Part shown: positions 51,592 through 61,991 of the stretch, piece after piece
Layout: every line of letters begins with the position of its first letter
Position numbering within the stretch: position 1 is the first letter of the stretch
NCBI GenBank assembly: GCA_022763065.1
Contig: JALEGH010000032.1
Span: forward strand, 1 to 64,000
From: Alphaproteobacteria bacterium
Lineage (GTDB): Bacteria; Pseudomonadota; Alphaproteobacteria; Micavibrionales; Micavibrionaceae
Length of the DNA stretch: 64,000 bases
Direction: 5' to 3'
Translations under genes and position numbers: made by a program
Notes under the pieces: model-generated
Seen by the model: the letters and a program-made list of their open reading frames with translations, nothing else
What the model was told of the DNA's origin: nothing
Databases searched by the model: none

Positions 51592-53829
51592 TTACAATAG
51601 TGTTGCATCCGTGACCAGCTGGCCTGAAGAGAGCAAATCGTTTACGCTAAAGCCTGCAAAATCGGAGCCTTTGATCTCGGCGGCCTTGGTCCAGCCACCA
51701 CCAACACCGTCGGCATTAATATAAAGATTAGTCTGATTGGCATTTTTATAATCCAGCACAACAAAATCATTTATATCGTCCACTCCGCTATCAAAGCCAA
51801 CCAAAATATCGGTGATATTTAGAGAATCACGTTGCGGGCCCTCAAGGGTGAAATCTTTGATCCGGTCAAAGCTAAGTGAGGTGAAGCCAAACACATCGTT
51901 TCCGCTTTCGCCATACAAGACATCAACGCCCGCACCACCAATGAGCGTGTCATTGCCATCGCCACCATAGAGGAAATCTTTACCCGTCCCGCCATTCAGT
52001 ATGTCATTACCCGTCCCCCCTTTGAGGAGGTCGTTATTTCCGTCCCCGTTTAGCTCGTCATTGCCGCCGCCGCCGGTAATCGTATCATTGCCATCGCCGC
52101 CGCTTAAGATATCGTCATCATCGGCCGCATTTTCAAATTGGAAATCACCAAATATTGTATCGGAGCCACTTCCCCCTTGAATATTATCCTGCCCTTCATG
52201 GCCATAGAGCACATCATGACCTGAGCCGCCATCAATCGTATCATTCCCTGCACGGCCATTAACGCGGTCATTTCCGGCTTCGCCAAAGATCACGTCATCT
52301 CCACCATAAGAACTCCCCCAGCCGCCATCACCAAAAATCACATCGGACCAGCCACCACCATAAATCGTGTCATTGCCTTCTTGTCCGTAAATGGTATCGG
52401 CGCCATTTTCACCGTAAATCCGGTCATCTCCTGCCAGCCCTTTTAAGATCTCGCTTTGGTTATTGCCGGTGATTTGATCACGGTCTGCTGTTCCTGTTGT
52501 CACTGTACTGCCGACGTCGGCATTGACCTGATTAAGTCCGTAAGCATCTTCCAATTCCGCAAACGTAAAATTGGAATCAGAGAAAAAGAAATTTTCAATC
52601 GCGATTATGGTGTCGGTAAATACTTGCGCAATATGCGTTAAAGCTACGGTCACAGAATCAATAAAGTTGAAGGAAAAGTCATCGACGCTGTAGCTGTAAT
52701 GAACGCTGTCATCTCCATCTTCCCCGTTTAGTGTGTCGTCACCTAAACTGGCGTAGAGGTTATCAGCGCCAGCACCCCCTAAAATCACATTATCGGCATC
52801 ATTGCCGTAAATACTGTCATTGCCGGACCCGCCAACCGCATTTTCAATCACCGCGCCATAGGCAATCACAATGTTATTGGTCATGTAGCCCGCGCTACTG
52901 AAATCGCCTTCGGTTAGATAAAGCGTACTGGCGGTGGAATAGCCGGATAAATCTATGGTATCGGTGCCGCCACCATCCCAAATCGCAATAGGCAGTTCAG
53001 TGAGCGAAAAATCATACTGGTCGTGGCCGGCCGTAGAGTTAAAACCGTATGTCGTATCACCGCTACGTGTTGTGTAATCCGCGCCGTAGATATTTTGAAC
53101 GGCCAGTATATCTATCAACATCGGGGTGGAAGAATATTGCCACGCATTGCTGCTATCTCTGTGGTCGCTACCAACATTTTGATCGCCGAAATAAGACATC
53201 ACCGTTGTCTGGTGCGTGTCATTGGTCCATTGCGCGTCGTTATTATATGAGGCACTTCCGTTATAATTTCCGGTATGGCCAAGTCCTAAAGAATGACCAA
53301 TTTCATGCAACACGGTCATTTGGGCGTAATTCCCCAGATCGTTATAATGTTGCCAACCCACGATATTGGCATCAATGGAAATGGTGGAGCTGGATATCGT
53401 CGTGCCAAAAGTTGAAGAACTGGAAAAAGCGCGGCCATCATCGCCTTCCACAAAGGTCAGGTCCGCACCGCTTGCTACTTCGGTGAAGCTGATATCGGCG
53501 ACATCAGCCCATAGATCAAGCCCGTGCCGGATCCCTTCTTTTTGATCGGCGCTAAATTCATTGGAAATGCTAAAGGTGATATTATCCTGCGACCAGGAGC
53601 GATTATTGCTCCCCTTATCCTGCCAAAAACCGTGGGTGAGATAATCGGCAAATTCGTTCGGGTCTGCGACACCGGAGGGTGCGTCCAAACCGCCACCTCC
53701 ACCGCCGCCGGAATAAACAGATTCGTAATTTGGATCCATCACATCAGCAGGCGGATGACCGCTTTGACAGGCCGCGCAGCCGCAACCGACTGTATTGCTT
53801 GAATCCAATGTGGAACTGATATCACCCAT
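51592..53829 (-). CDS. Serralysin-like (M10) RTX metalloprotease
   Basis: VLHEIGHSLGLGHTG zinc motif, VMSYFG Met-turn, multiple GGxGNDxL RTX nonapeptides. Confidence 0.95.
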   Translation of the reverse strand: MGDISSTLDSSNTVGCGCAACQSGHPPADVMDPNYESVYSGGGGGGGLDAPSGVADPNEFADYLTHGFWQDKGSNNRSWSQDNITFSISNEFSADQKEGIRHGLDLWADVADISFTEVASGADLTFVEGDDGRAFSSSSTFGTTISSSTISIDANIVGWQHYNDLGNYAQMTVLHEIGHSLGLGHTGNYNGSASYNNDAQWTNDTHQTTVMSYFGDQNVGSDHRDSSNAWQYSSTPMLIDILAVQNIYGADYTTRSGDTTYGFNSTAGHDQYDFSLTELPIAIWDGGGTDTIDLSGYSTASTLYLTEGDFSSAGYMTNNIVIAYGAVIENAVGGSGNDSIYGNDADNVILGGAGADNLYASLGDDTLNGEDGDDSVHYSYSVDDFSFNFIDSVTVALTHIAQVFTDTIIAIENFFFSDSNFTFAELEDAYGLNQVNADVGSTVTTGTADRDQITGNNQSEILKGLAGDDRIYGENGADTIYGQEGNDTIYGGGWSDVIFGDGGWGSSYGGDDVIFGEAGNDRVNGRAGNDTIDGGSGHDVLYGHEGQDNIQGGSGSDTIFGDFQFENAADDDDILSGGDGNDTITGGGGNDELNGDGNNDLLKGGTGNDILNGGTGKDFLYGGDGNDTLIGGAGVDVLYGESGNDVFGFTSLSFDRIKDFTLEGPQRDSLNITDILVGFDSGVDDINDFVVLDYKNANQTNLYINADGVGGGWTKAAEIKGSDFAGFSVNDLLSSGQLVTDATLL

Positions 53830-53952
53830 AGATCTTAAAAAACCCTTAAAATTCCCCAACCATACTATTGTAGCCAAAGAGAATTAAGATGGTTTTTAAT
53901 TTGCCTAAAATTTTATCTATTTTTGGTAATTATTTGAATTTAAGTGAAAATT

Positions 53953-55479
53953 TTAAGATGGTTTGCGCATAGGATGCTGAATCTGGGCCCTTTTAGATAC
54001 TGTTGAATCCAATTCACGTACCATCTGGGAGAGGCTATCTGCTAAGCTCTCCATTCTACGTTTTTGAGCTTTTTTATCCAGAAGGTTTTTCACATCCCCT
54101 GTATTGGTTACAAAGCCTAATTCAAGCAAGACGGCTGGAATGTCTTTTAAATTTTTACTGATGCCTCTTAAAACTGCAAAATTTGCCTTTTTAAGTCGTG
54201 TTGACCGACCACTGATTGAATAATTAGCCTGTATAGTTTCCGCCAATTGAGCAGAAGGATGATCTTTCTTCAAACCACGTCTGGTGAAAATTCGGCTTCC
54301 GCTTGCTCCTGCTCGTCTTGCCCAATCGGCGTGAATAGAAATAAAGATGACACGCTTGGCACCTGTTACTTTTTTCAAAGCCTTTGCAAAATCCGGGCGG
54401 GAGCTCAAACGGCTTACGCCGCTCCGGTAACGGTGACCGGGGTCACGTGTAAACACTGCAGGAAGGCCCTTTTCATGTAGTGCTGTTGCCAGTGCGCTGG
54501 CAGAAATGTCAATCAGTCCCGTTTCTGGAATGTTGTTATCGCTGAGCGCACCCATATCGGACTTCCACCCATGTCCTGGATCAAAAACAAAAATTGTTTG
54601 GCCATCCAATTCTTTGGTTTTAGGGGGTGCGATATTTACGCCAGAACCGGAAACTTTGCTCCAAGCCGCCAGTATTGATCTATTCGAAATCCCAAACCCA
54701 TTGTCTCCTTCCACGTGATCCGCCTTTGGTGGTTTCAAAGCATAAGGCGACGGCCCCACCTCTTTTCCTACACAGGCCTTAATCGCTCTTTTTGTTGCCG
54801 GTCCTACCTTGCCGTCAATTTTACCCGGATCGCAGCCCAAAAATTTCAAAGATCCTTGAAGATCTTTAATTTGACTGCTGTTCAGGCTATGCAACTGCGA
54901 TACGTAGGTCTCAACCTTCTGACGAAGAGCATTTTTGGTTGCTCCGCCTTTCTTTAACCCGCTTAGCGCCGCCTCATGTTTCGCAAGGATCTCACGAAGC
55001 TTCTTTCCATACCCGTTATTAAGCAGATGACGCTTATAAGAATAGCTCATACCGATAACGGCATCCGGGTATTCTTGCAAAAATTTTATAATAGCACCGG
55101 CCGTTTTGTGTCCCATGCGACCATCCACCGCACGTCTGGAATTTTTTAAAAACTCTTTTTGGACCAATAGGCGCTGGAGCTTTTTCAACGGCGGACCGCT
55201 TGTTCTGTTATCCTCTAGGGCATCAGCAATATCTTCTTGCCAGTCTAATGGTTGCGATTTTAATCCCTTACCAAAGATGAGAGAGAGGGGGGACGAAGAA
55301 GCAAGCTCGTCAAAAGCTTCTTGCGCGTGCACAGGCTCAGCGCTCTTTACAGCGATACCAAAAGTCGTCGCTAAAGAAACAAAAATCCCTGCTATTTTAT
55401 TACTGGTACTTCTCACGATACCCATGCTCTCCTCTTTACACGAAAAGCGGACCATACGCAAATATTTCCATAAAGTCAA
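53953..55479 (-). CDS. N-acetylmuramoyl-L-alanine amidase (Amidase_3) with peptidoglycan-binding-like regions
   Basis: IFVFDPGHGWKSDMGA, FISIHADWA, VLLELGFVTNTGDVKNLLD; LQGSLKFLGCDPGKIDGKVGPATKRAIKA. Confidence 0.92.
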   Translation of the reverse strand: MTLWKYLRMVRFSCKEESMGIVRSTSNKIAGIFVSLATTFGIAVKSAEPVHAQEAFDELASSSPLSLIFGKGLKSQPLDWQEDIADALEDNRTSGPPLKKLQRLLVQKEFLKNSRRAVDGRMGHKTAGAIIKFLQEYPDAVIGMSYSYKRHLLNNGYGKKLREILAKHEAALSGLKKGGATKNALRQKVETYVSQLHSLNSSQIKDLQGSLKFLGCDPGKIDGKVGPATKRAIKACVGKEVGPSPYALKPPKADHVEGDNGFGISNRSILAAWSKVSGSGVNIAPPKTKELDGQTIFVFDPGHGWKSDMGALSDNNIPETGLIDISASALATALHEKGLPAVFTRDPGHRYRSGVSRLSSRPDFAKALKKVTGAKRVIFISIHADWARRAGASGSRIFTRRGLKKDHPSAQLAETIQANYSISGRSTRLKKANFAVLRGISKNLKDIPAVLLELGFVTNTGDVKNLLDKKAQKRRMESLADSLSQMVRELDSTVSKRAQIQHPMRKPS

Positions 55480-55560
55480 TAAAAATATGGTAATTGGGTT
55501 GGGTGGGTGAAAATATGCGGTAGTCGTACTGTGGCTGCTTACAGATATGAAGTTAACGGG

Positions 55561-55601
55561 AGAAATTTTGGGAAATGGCGGACAGAGCGGGATTCGAACC
55601 C
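55561..55601. repeat. 41-bp direct repeat, copy 1 (includes tRNA-Ser 3'-end fragment)
   Basis: AGAAATTTTGGGAAATGGCGGACAGAGCGGGATTCGAACCC, identical to 55685-55725. Confidence 0.95.
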
Positions 55602-55699
55602 CTCATGCCGTGCTTGCACGGGCATGAGCTTTATAAAAAACGCGGGTACACCTCATCGCACCTGCGGGTACTGTTCCTCCGATAAGAAATTTTGGGAAA

Positions 55700-55789
55700 T
55701 GGCGGACAGAGCGGGATTCGAACCCGCGTAGGGGGTGAACCCTAACACGCTTTCCAAGCGTGCGCCTTAAGCCACTCGGCCACCTGTCC
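55700..55789 (-). tRNA. tRNA-Ser (anticodon GGA), CCA encoded
   Basis: GGACAGGTGGCCGAGTGGCTTAAGGCGCACGCTTGGAAAGCGTGTTAGGGTTCACCCCCTACGCGGGTTCGAATCCCGCTCTGTCCGCCA; long variable arm, CTTGGAAAG anticodon loop. Confidence 0.97.
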
Positions 55790-56108
55790 TTGCTTGTTTT
55801 TTTCAAGCCGTCATCCGTCGCTTTTTTGTGTGAAGTCATCATCCGTCACTTCGTTCCGTCGAGTTTCACAAAAGCTCCGTCGAGTTTGAAAATGTTTAAC
55901 TTTTCTCAAGCCCGCAACCCCGGCTTCGCCGTGTCGGGTTTGAAAACGTCAAAATCCCGCGCACCATAGCGATAAACATACCTCTATTCAAGCTTTTCGC
56001 CTGATAAATTCGACAAAATACCGTTTTCGCGGACCCAAGGTCCGGTGGAAGATATGTTTTTGCGCTTTGTACAAGGCCACAGAACTGATAAGCTAGGCTT
56101 GTTATTAT

Positions 56109-56576
56109 GTGTGCGGCATTCTGCTGCGTGGTTTCATCATGTCTCAAAGCTTGAAAAATTTTCTTTTTGTCCTGCTTGTCCCCTTTTTCTTCGCTGTGGG
56201 GCATGATGTCTATGTGAATTACTTTTCAACAGATGAAAAAATTGCAGAAATAAAGGCTCTGCGCGCTAACCCGCAGGATTTTCTGGTGAGTGATCTGGGC
56301 TGGGTCTGGAGTGAATATTCTCCCGCTACGATGCGGGGGGCCCGTGATGCCATAACTCATGAAGCTTGGCGCGCGCAGATTGATCCGATATTACGGCTTC
56401 CGACCATGGTTGTGGCCTCTTTCCCCTTCTTTTTAGGGAGTGTTTATAGTTTGATGGCCTTTGTTTTAGGCGTATGGCCCTTTGCTAGACATTCGAAAAT
56501 AGGATCTCACAAATCGGATGAATATGCCGTGTACAGGCATGCCAAGTCCAGCAACATGAAGTTCAAGAAAAAATAG
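56109..56576 (+). CDS. Hypothetical membrane protein
   Basis: 155-aa ORF with two hydrophobic segments. Confidence 0.65.
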   Translation: MCGILLRGFIMSQSLKNFLFVLLVPFFFAVGHDVYVNYFSTDEKIAEIKALRANPQDFLVSDLGWVWSEYSPATMRGARDAITHEAWRAQIDPILRLPTMVVASFPFFLGSVYSLMAFVLGVWPFARHSKIGSHKSDEYAVYRHAKSSNMKFKKK

Positions 56577-56589
56577 CTCTTACACCACT

Positions 56590-57357
56590 CTAAAGTTTTT
56601 TAATCACATCACACAAAACGGCGAGGTCTTCGGGTGTTGACAGGCTGTGATCGCCTTCTGCGCGGTAGATAATCTCAATATTTGTCGAGCTCAGCGCTTC
56701 TTTGATCTTTTCTGCCGTTTGCCACGGCACGGCGGTATCTTTTTTGCCCTGAATAAGGCGTACAGGAATATTGAGCTTGATCTCACCATTTAACAAAGAA
56801 TGATCCCGCCCGTCATCCAGCAATTTTTGCGTGATTTTATAAGGCTCATCATAATCATTGGGCAGATCGAAAAAGCCCTGATCTTTGAGCTGTACATATT
56901 GTTGCGTGGTCATATCACGCTCCATCCAGCTCGTAAAATCAGGCGCGGCGGCGATACCGATCAAAGCCTGAATAATTTCAGATTGCTTAAGCGCCAATAG
57001 CAAGGAAATCCACCCTCCCATAGAAGAGCCGATCAAAATCACGGGTGTTTTTGTTGCTTCTCCTGTTTCCGGGTCCCTTTTAACACAATGATCCAAGATA
57101 TCCTGTGCATCCTGTATCCATTCACTGATACAGCTTTCTTCAAATGCGCCGCCTGACTTCCCATGTCCGCGATAATCAAAGCGAATATAGCCATATCCTT
57201 CAATTTCACACCATTTTTCCAGATAAGTTGCTTTGGTACCTTCCATATCGGAGCGAAAACCGCCCAAAAACATGATTGTTGGCTTGTCCTTATTTTCTCC
57301 TTCAACATGCATATAGGCAAGTTTTGGAGCGTTTTCGCGGATGAGAAACTGTGTCAT
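56590..57357 (-). CDS. Alpha/beta hydrolase
   Basis: FLGGFRSDMEGTKA, YIRFDYRGHGKSGG, LIGSSMGGWISLLLA, GDHSLS; start at MTQFLIREN. Confidence 0.9.
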   Translation of the reverse strand: MTQFLIRENAPKLAYMHVEGENKDKPTIMFLGGFRSDMEGTKATYLEKWCEIEGYGYIRFDYRGHGKSGGAFEESCISEWIQDAQDILDHCVKRDPETGEATKTPVILIGSSMGGWISLLLALKQSEIIQALIGIAAAPDFTSWMERDMTTQQYVQLKDQGFFDLPNDYDEPYKITQKLLDDGRDHSLLNGEIKLNIPVRLIQGKKDTAVPWQTAEKIKEALSSTNIEIIYRAEGDHSLSTPEDLAVLCDVIKKL

Positions 57358-57458
57358 CTTTACGCAAGTATCCTTTTTTTCGGTTTGTTTTGGGTTTTTT
57401 ACCTTAAATATGCTAAATCTTTGGTTGAATTTTTTCCAGTCATTAATGATAAGCAAAT

Positions 57459-58661
57459 ATGAGCCAAATTCCACAAAGCCCTGTCATCATGCAAATCATC
57501 CCTTCCCTTGGAGCTGGTGGAGCGGAGCAGGGCTGTATTGATGTTGCTGCAGAGATTATGCGTGGCGGTGCCAAGGCCATTGTAGTTTCCAACGCAGGCA
57601 GCCGCGTGCACGAGCTGGCCCGTGTCGGTGCCACCCATATTGATCTACCGGTTCACAGCAAAAACCCCGTGACAATGTGGCGCAATATCAAACGGTTACG
57701 CAAAATTATTAATGAGCATAATGTTGATATCGTGCATGTGAGGAGCCGCGCACCCGCATGGTCGGCTTTGCGCGCTTGTCACGGAACGCAGGCACGTTTC
57801 ATGACAACTTGTCATGCGCCATATAATATTTCAGGCAAAGCAAAACGTTTTTACAACTCGGCTATTGCCAAAGGGGAGCGTGTCATTGCGATTTCCCGTT
57901 ATGTGGCTGATTATCTGCTTGAAAATTATAAGATTGACCGGCGCAATATCCGCCTTATCCACCGCGGTATTGCGCTTGAGCGTTTTCATCCCAATGTCGT
58001 TACGCCGGCGCAAATGATCAAACTTTCAACCCAGTGGCGCTTGCCGGATGAGGCCAGTATTATTCTCATGCCCGGACGTTTAACGCGCTGGAAAGGGCAT
58101 CATGTTTTGATTGAAGCCATGGCGCGTTTGGGACGACCAGATGTTTTTTGCGTTATAATCGGCTCAGACCAAGGTCGGGAAAGTTACCGCAATGAATTGG
58201 AAGATCAGGTGCGTGCTCTTGGGTTGGAAAAGCAGGTACGTATTGTCGATCATTGCGACGACATGCCTGCGGCCTATATGTTGTCTACCGTTGTAGTATC
58301 GGCCTCTACCGATCCGGAAGGGTTTGGCCGCGTCCCTGTGGAGGCGCAAGCAATGGGCAAACCCGTTATTGCCACTGATCACGGTGGTGCGAAAGAGACG
58401 GTTTTGCGCAATGAAACCGGTTGGCTGATCCCGCCGGAGGATCCGGAAAGTTTGGTCCAATGTATTCATCAGGCTCTTGATTTAACACCGTCGCAGCGCA
58501 GCATTCTGGCTACACAGGCGATGAACCATGTCGTCCAGAATTTTACGCGCGAAAAGATGATGGATAAGACCATGAATGTTTATGCCGAAATTTTGCAGGA
58601 AAAATATGATGCCAAGCCTTTTTCTGCTTCCCAAGGGCAAACAACCAACAAAGCAGCATAG
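57459..58661 (+). CDS. Glycosyltransferase family 4 (GT-B)
   Basis: IIPSLGAGGAEQGCIDVA, LMPGRLTRWKGHHVLIEAMARL, EGFGRVPVEAQAMGKPVIATDHGG. Confidence 0.93.
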   Translation: MSQIPQSPVIMQIIPSLGAGGAEQGCIDVAAEIMRGGAKAIVVSNAGSRVHELARVGATHIDLPVHSKNPVTMWRNIKRLRKIINEHNVDIVHVRSRAPAWSALRACHGTQARFMTTCHAPYNISGKAKRFYNSAIAKGERVIAISRYVADYLLENYKIDRRNIRLIHRGIALERFHPNVVTPAQMIKLSTQWRLPDEASIILMPGRLTRWKGHHVLIEAMARLGRPDVFCVIIGSDQGRESYRNELEDQVRALGLEKQVRIVDHCDDMPAAYMLSTVVVSASTDPEGFGRVPVEAQAMGKPVIATDHGGAKETVLRNETGWLIPPEDPESLVQCIHQALDLTPSQRSILATQAMNHVVQNFTREKMMDKTMNVYAEILQEKYDAKPFSASQGQTTNKAA

Positions 58662-58683
58662 ATGGAGCGCGTGTAAAGGACAG

Positions 58684-59595
58684 ATGAAACATATTCTGGT
58701 CATTAAATTAGGTGCTTTGGGGGATTTTATTCAGGCGCTTGGGGCCATGAGAGCCATCCGTGAGTATCATCCGAATTCGAAAATTACGCTTTTGACGACT
58801 AAGCCTTATGCCGCTCTAGCTGAAAAATCCGGCTATATTGATCATATCTGGATTGATGAGCTCCCTAAATGGTTTCAGCCTTATAAATGGTTGGCACAAC
58901 GTAATAAATTAAATGACGGCAATTTTTCCCGCATTTATGATTTGCAAAATAACGATCGCACGGGACTTTATTTTAAACTTTTTTCTTCTAAACCTGAATG
59001 GGTTGGCATTGCCAAAGGGGCTTCACACCGGAACACTTCACCGGAACGCACCGCCGGTCTGGCTTTTGAGGGCCATGTCCAGACATTGGGCCTGGCGGGT
59101 ATTAAAAATATCGGAATTGATGATCTTGGCTGGCTCATATCAGATATTGCGCACTTTTCTTTGCCTGAAAATTACGCGCTTATTGTTCCCGGAAGTGCGC
59201 CTAAGCGGCCTGAAAAACGCTGGCCTGCGCGGCATTACGCCGCGCTATGTCGAGACTTGTATGAAAAAAAGATCATGCCCGTTTTAATCGGAACAGATGC
59301 CGAAAAAGATGTGATGGAACATATTAAAAGAGGCTGTCCCCATGTCACTGACCTGTCCGGCCAAACAAAACTGGAAGATTTACCTGCACTTGCGCGGCAC
59401 ACACAATTCGCCATTGGTAACGATACCGGCCCCATGCACATGATAGGCCCTACCGGGTGCAAGACCTTCGTGCTGTTTTCTGCTCATAGCAAACCGCACC
59501 GCCATGCGCCCTTGGGGGAGAATGTACAAACCATTCAGAAATCAAATTTGGAAAATCTATCGGTAGAACGGGTTTTGGGCTTACTGCCCAAATGA
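58684..59595 (+). CDS. Glycosyltransferase family 9 (heptosyltransferase-like)
   Basis: MKHILVIKLGALGDFIQALGAMRAIREYHP, FAIGNDTGPMHMIGPTGCKTFVLF; start at MKHILV. Confidence 0.9.
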   Translation: MKHILVIKLGALGDFIQALGAMRAIREYHPNSKITLLTTKPYAALAEKSGYIDHIWIDELPKWFQPYKWLAQRNKLNDGNFSRIYDLQNNDRTGLYFKLFSSKPEWVGIAKGASHRNTSPERTAGLAFEGHVQTLGLAGIKNIGIDDLGWLISDIAHFSLPENYALIVPGSAPKRPEKRWPARHYAALCRDLYEKKIMPVLIGTDAEKDVMEHIKRGCPHVTDLSGQTKLEDLPALARHTQFAIGNDTGPMHMIGPTGCKTFVLFSAHSKPHRHAPLGENVQTIQKSNLENLSVERVLGLLPK

Positions 59596-60393
59596 ACTTT
59601 TTTCCGGTGTATCTTTTAATATGATCTGCGCGAGCCAGTCCGGCAGCATCCCGATCAAACCGACAATTCCGTACATTACCCAAGGAAAGGCAATACGGCT
59701 TTTATTCTTAGCGAGTCCTGCGGCAATAATTCGCGCCGCGCGCTCGGCGCTTATCTTAAAAGGCATGGGAAAGTCGTTCACATCCGTCATCGGGCTGGTT
59801 ACAAATCCGGGGCAAATAACATTCACCGCAATATTTGGATAATGTTTGAGGCTCCCGCGCAAAGCTTCCCCGTACATGCGCACTGCTCCCTTGGAGGCAC
59901 TATAGGAAGGTGCGCTGGGCCAACCGCGAAACCCCGCCAAAGAAGCCATAACTGCAATTTGTCCGCCCTTTTGTCCATTTTGCGGGTACTGTTTCATTTT
60001 CTCTAAAGCCGGTTCCACCGTGTTGAGGACACCATATAAATTTACATCAAAAATCCGGCGCGCTTCACTGAGCGGCTCTCCTTCTTTACGTCCCGATGTC
60101 CCGCCCGAGATACCGGCATTGGCAATCACCAGATCGAGCCCAGCGCTTTTATCAAAAGCTGCCTCAACCCACTCCCGTATCACTTGTGCATCACAAACAT
60201 CCACCAATTCGAAAGTAACGATGGCGCCTCTTTTTTCGCACAGCTTGGCTACCTCTTCCAGACGCTCGGCATTTCTTCCCCCCAATGCCAAAAACACACC
60301 CGGCGCGGCATAGTGAAGCGCTAAGGCTTTGCCAATCCCGCTGGAAGCGCCTGTTATCAGAATAGATTTCGGATCTTTCATAATATTTATCAT
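59581..60393 (-). CDS. Short-chain dehydrogenase/reductase
   Basis: ILITGASSGIGKALALHYA, VIANAGISGG, PSYSASKGAVRMYGEALR. Confidence 0.93.
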   Translation of the reverse strand: MINIMKDPKSILITGASSGIGKALALHYAAPGVFLALGGRNAERLEEVAKLCEKRGAIVTFELVDVCDAQVIREWVEAAFDKSAGLDLVIANAGISGGTSGRKEGEPLSEARRIFDVNLYGVLNTVEPALEKMKQYPQNGQKGGQIAVMASLAGFRGWPSAPSYSASKGAVRMYGEALRGSLKHYPNIAVNVICPGFVTSPMTDVNDFPMPFKISAERAARIIAAGLAKNKSRIAFPWVMYGIVGLIGMLPDWLAQIILKDTPEKSSFGQ

Positions 60394-60425
60394 ATAGACA
60401 TGTCGATAAGGCGTAAACAGCCCTT

Positions 60426-61109
60426 GTGGAGTGGATGAATGTCGTTAAAATAGGTGGCATGACAGAGGTTCAAGAACTCAAACGACGGGGCTTGATGTAT
60501 GTTTTATCTTCTCCTTCGGGTGCAGGAAAGACGACGATCAGCCGCGCGCTTTTGAAACAAAACGATAATCTTGTTGTATCGGTTTCTGCGACGACGAGGC
60601 CGCGCCGCGCAGGTGAAGTGCAGGGTCAGGATTATTATTTTGTCGATACGGCAGAATTTAACCGCATGGTTGATGACGGGGAAATGTTGGAACATGCTAA
60701 GGTTTTTGGCCATTATTACGGCACCCCGCGCGCGCCTGTTGAAAAAGCACTTGAGGCCGGTAAGGATGTTATTTTCGACATTGACTGGCAAGGGACCCAG
60801 CAACTCTCCGAAATGGCGCGTGATGATCTGGTTACGGTTTTCATTTTGCCGCCTAGCGCAAAGGAGCTTGAAAATCGCTTGCGGAACCGCTCCAAGGACA
60901 CGCTTGAAACAGATACCCAAATCCGTGACCGCATGGCCAAGGCCAATGACGAAATGACCCATTATTCGGAATATGATTATGTGTTGATTAACCGCGATAT
61001 TGACGAGGCGATCAAGCGGACACAAATGATTTTGGATGCGGAGCGCCTCAAACGTCACCGCCGTGTTGGCCTGTCCGATTTTGTTCGCGGACTTACCGAA
61101 GGTCTTTAG
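60426..61109 (+). CDS. gmk: Guanylate kinase (start possibly internal at MTEVQEL)
   Basis: VLSSPSGAGKTTISRALL, VSATTRPRRAGEVQGQDYYFVD, GTPRAPVEKALEAGKDVIFDIDWQGTQQL. Confidence 0.96.
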   Translation: MEWMNVVKIGGMTEVQELKRRGLMYVLSSPSGAGKTTISRALLKQNDNLVVSVSATTRPRRAGEVQGQDYYFVDTAEFNRMVDDGEMLEHAKVFGHYYGTPRAPVEKALEAGKDVIFDIDWQGTQQLSEMARDDLVTVFILPPSAKELENRLRNRSKDTLETDTQIRDRMAKANDEMTHYSEYDYVLINRDIDEAIKRTQMILDAERLKRHRRVGLSDFVRGLTEGL

Positions 61110-61121
61110 GTTTTTTTAAAT

Positions 61122-61991
61122 TTATTTGGCTGTAGAAACGATGTGGGCGAGCTCCACAAACTGCTCTACGCTTATTTCTTCGGCGCGCATCGTTTCTTCC
61201 AAACCTACGTCACCGAAAAATTTCCGGTAAGGTTTTAGAGATTGCCGGACCATTTTCCGTCGTTGACCAAAGGCTTGAGCGGTTATTTTCTCAACCGCTT
61301 CTATATCCGGCACATTTTCAGACAGCTCTTTGGGCCTAAAACACACGACGCTGGAAGTTACCTTTGGCGGCGGTGTAAAAGCCTGCGGCGGTAAATCAAA
61401 AAGGATTTTTACATCACAAAGCCACTGAGATAAAACGCTCAAGCGTCCATAATGTTTATCTCCCAATTTGGCTGCAATGCGTTGTCCTACCTCCTTTTGA
61501 AACATAAGTGTCATGGAACGGTAAGCATTTCGGTTTTGGTAAATATCTTTCAGCCATTTGATCAAAAGCGGCGTCGCTACATTATAAGGTAAGTTGGCCA
61601 CAATGGCCCTTGGTGATTGCGGTGCTAAAGCGATCAAATCTACTTCCAGTGCGTCAGCTTCCACAATCTCAAACTTATCACCGGCTGCTTTTTTTAAGTC
61701 CTCAAGAGCCGCAACTGCTCGCGGATCAATTTCAAGCGCAACGAGTTTTGAGATATCCTCTTGTGATAGAAGCGCGCGGGTTAGACCGCCCGGACCCGGA
61801 CCAACTTCAAAAATTGTGCAATCCGATAAATCACCAGCGCTACGGGCAATTTTATCGGTAATGTTTAAATCCAGCAAAAAGTTCTGGCCGAATTTTTTTT
61901 CCGCGCGTAAATCGTGATTGCGAATAACATCACGTAAAGGAGGTAATCGGGAAAGAGTTTCTTTTACGTCACGCGTCACTTTATCAATCAC
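61122..61991 (-). CDS. rsmA: 16S rRNA (adenine(1518)-N(6)/adenine(1519)-N(6))-dimethyltransferase
   Basis: KKFGQNFLLDLNITDKIA, FEVGPGPGGLTRALL, IVANLPYNVATPLLIKWL. Confidence 0.96.
   Translation of the reverse strand: MIDKVTRDVKETLSRLPPLRDVIRNHDLRAEKKFGQNFLLDLNITDKIARSAGDLSDCTIFEVGPGPGGLTRALLSQEDISKLVALEIDPRAVAALEDLKKAAGDKFEIVEADALEVDLIALAPQSPRAIVANLPYNVATPLLIKWLKDIYQNRNAYRSMTLMFQKEVGQRIAAKLGDKHYGRLSVLSQWLCDVKILFDLPPQAFTPPPKVTSSVVCFRPKELSENVPDIEAVEKITAQAFGQRRKMVRQSLKPYRKFFGDVGLEETMRAEEISVEQFVELAHIVSTAK

Noticed and set aside
51900-52830. Regularly spaced short repeats that could look like a CRISPR array or tandem repeat
   Set aside because: They encode the GGxGNDxL RTX nonapeptides of the metalloprotease in an open frame; no identical repeats with unique spacers.
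55800-55940. Short repeated CCGTCGAGTTT-like motifs downstream of tRNA-Ser
   Set aside because: Only two imperfect short copies; no structure that I can support as an element.
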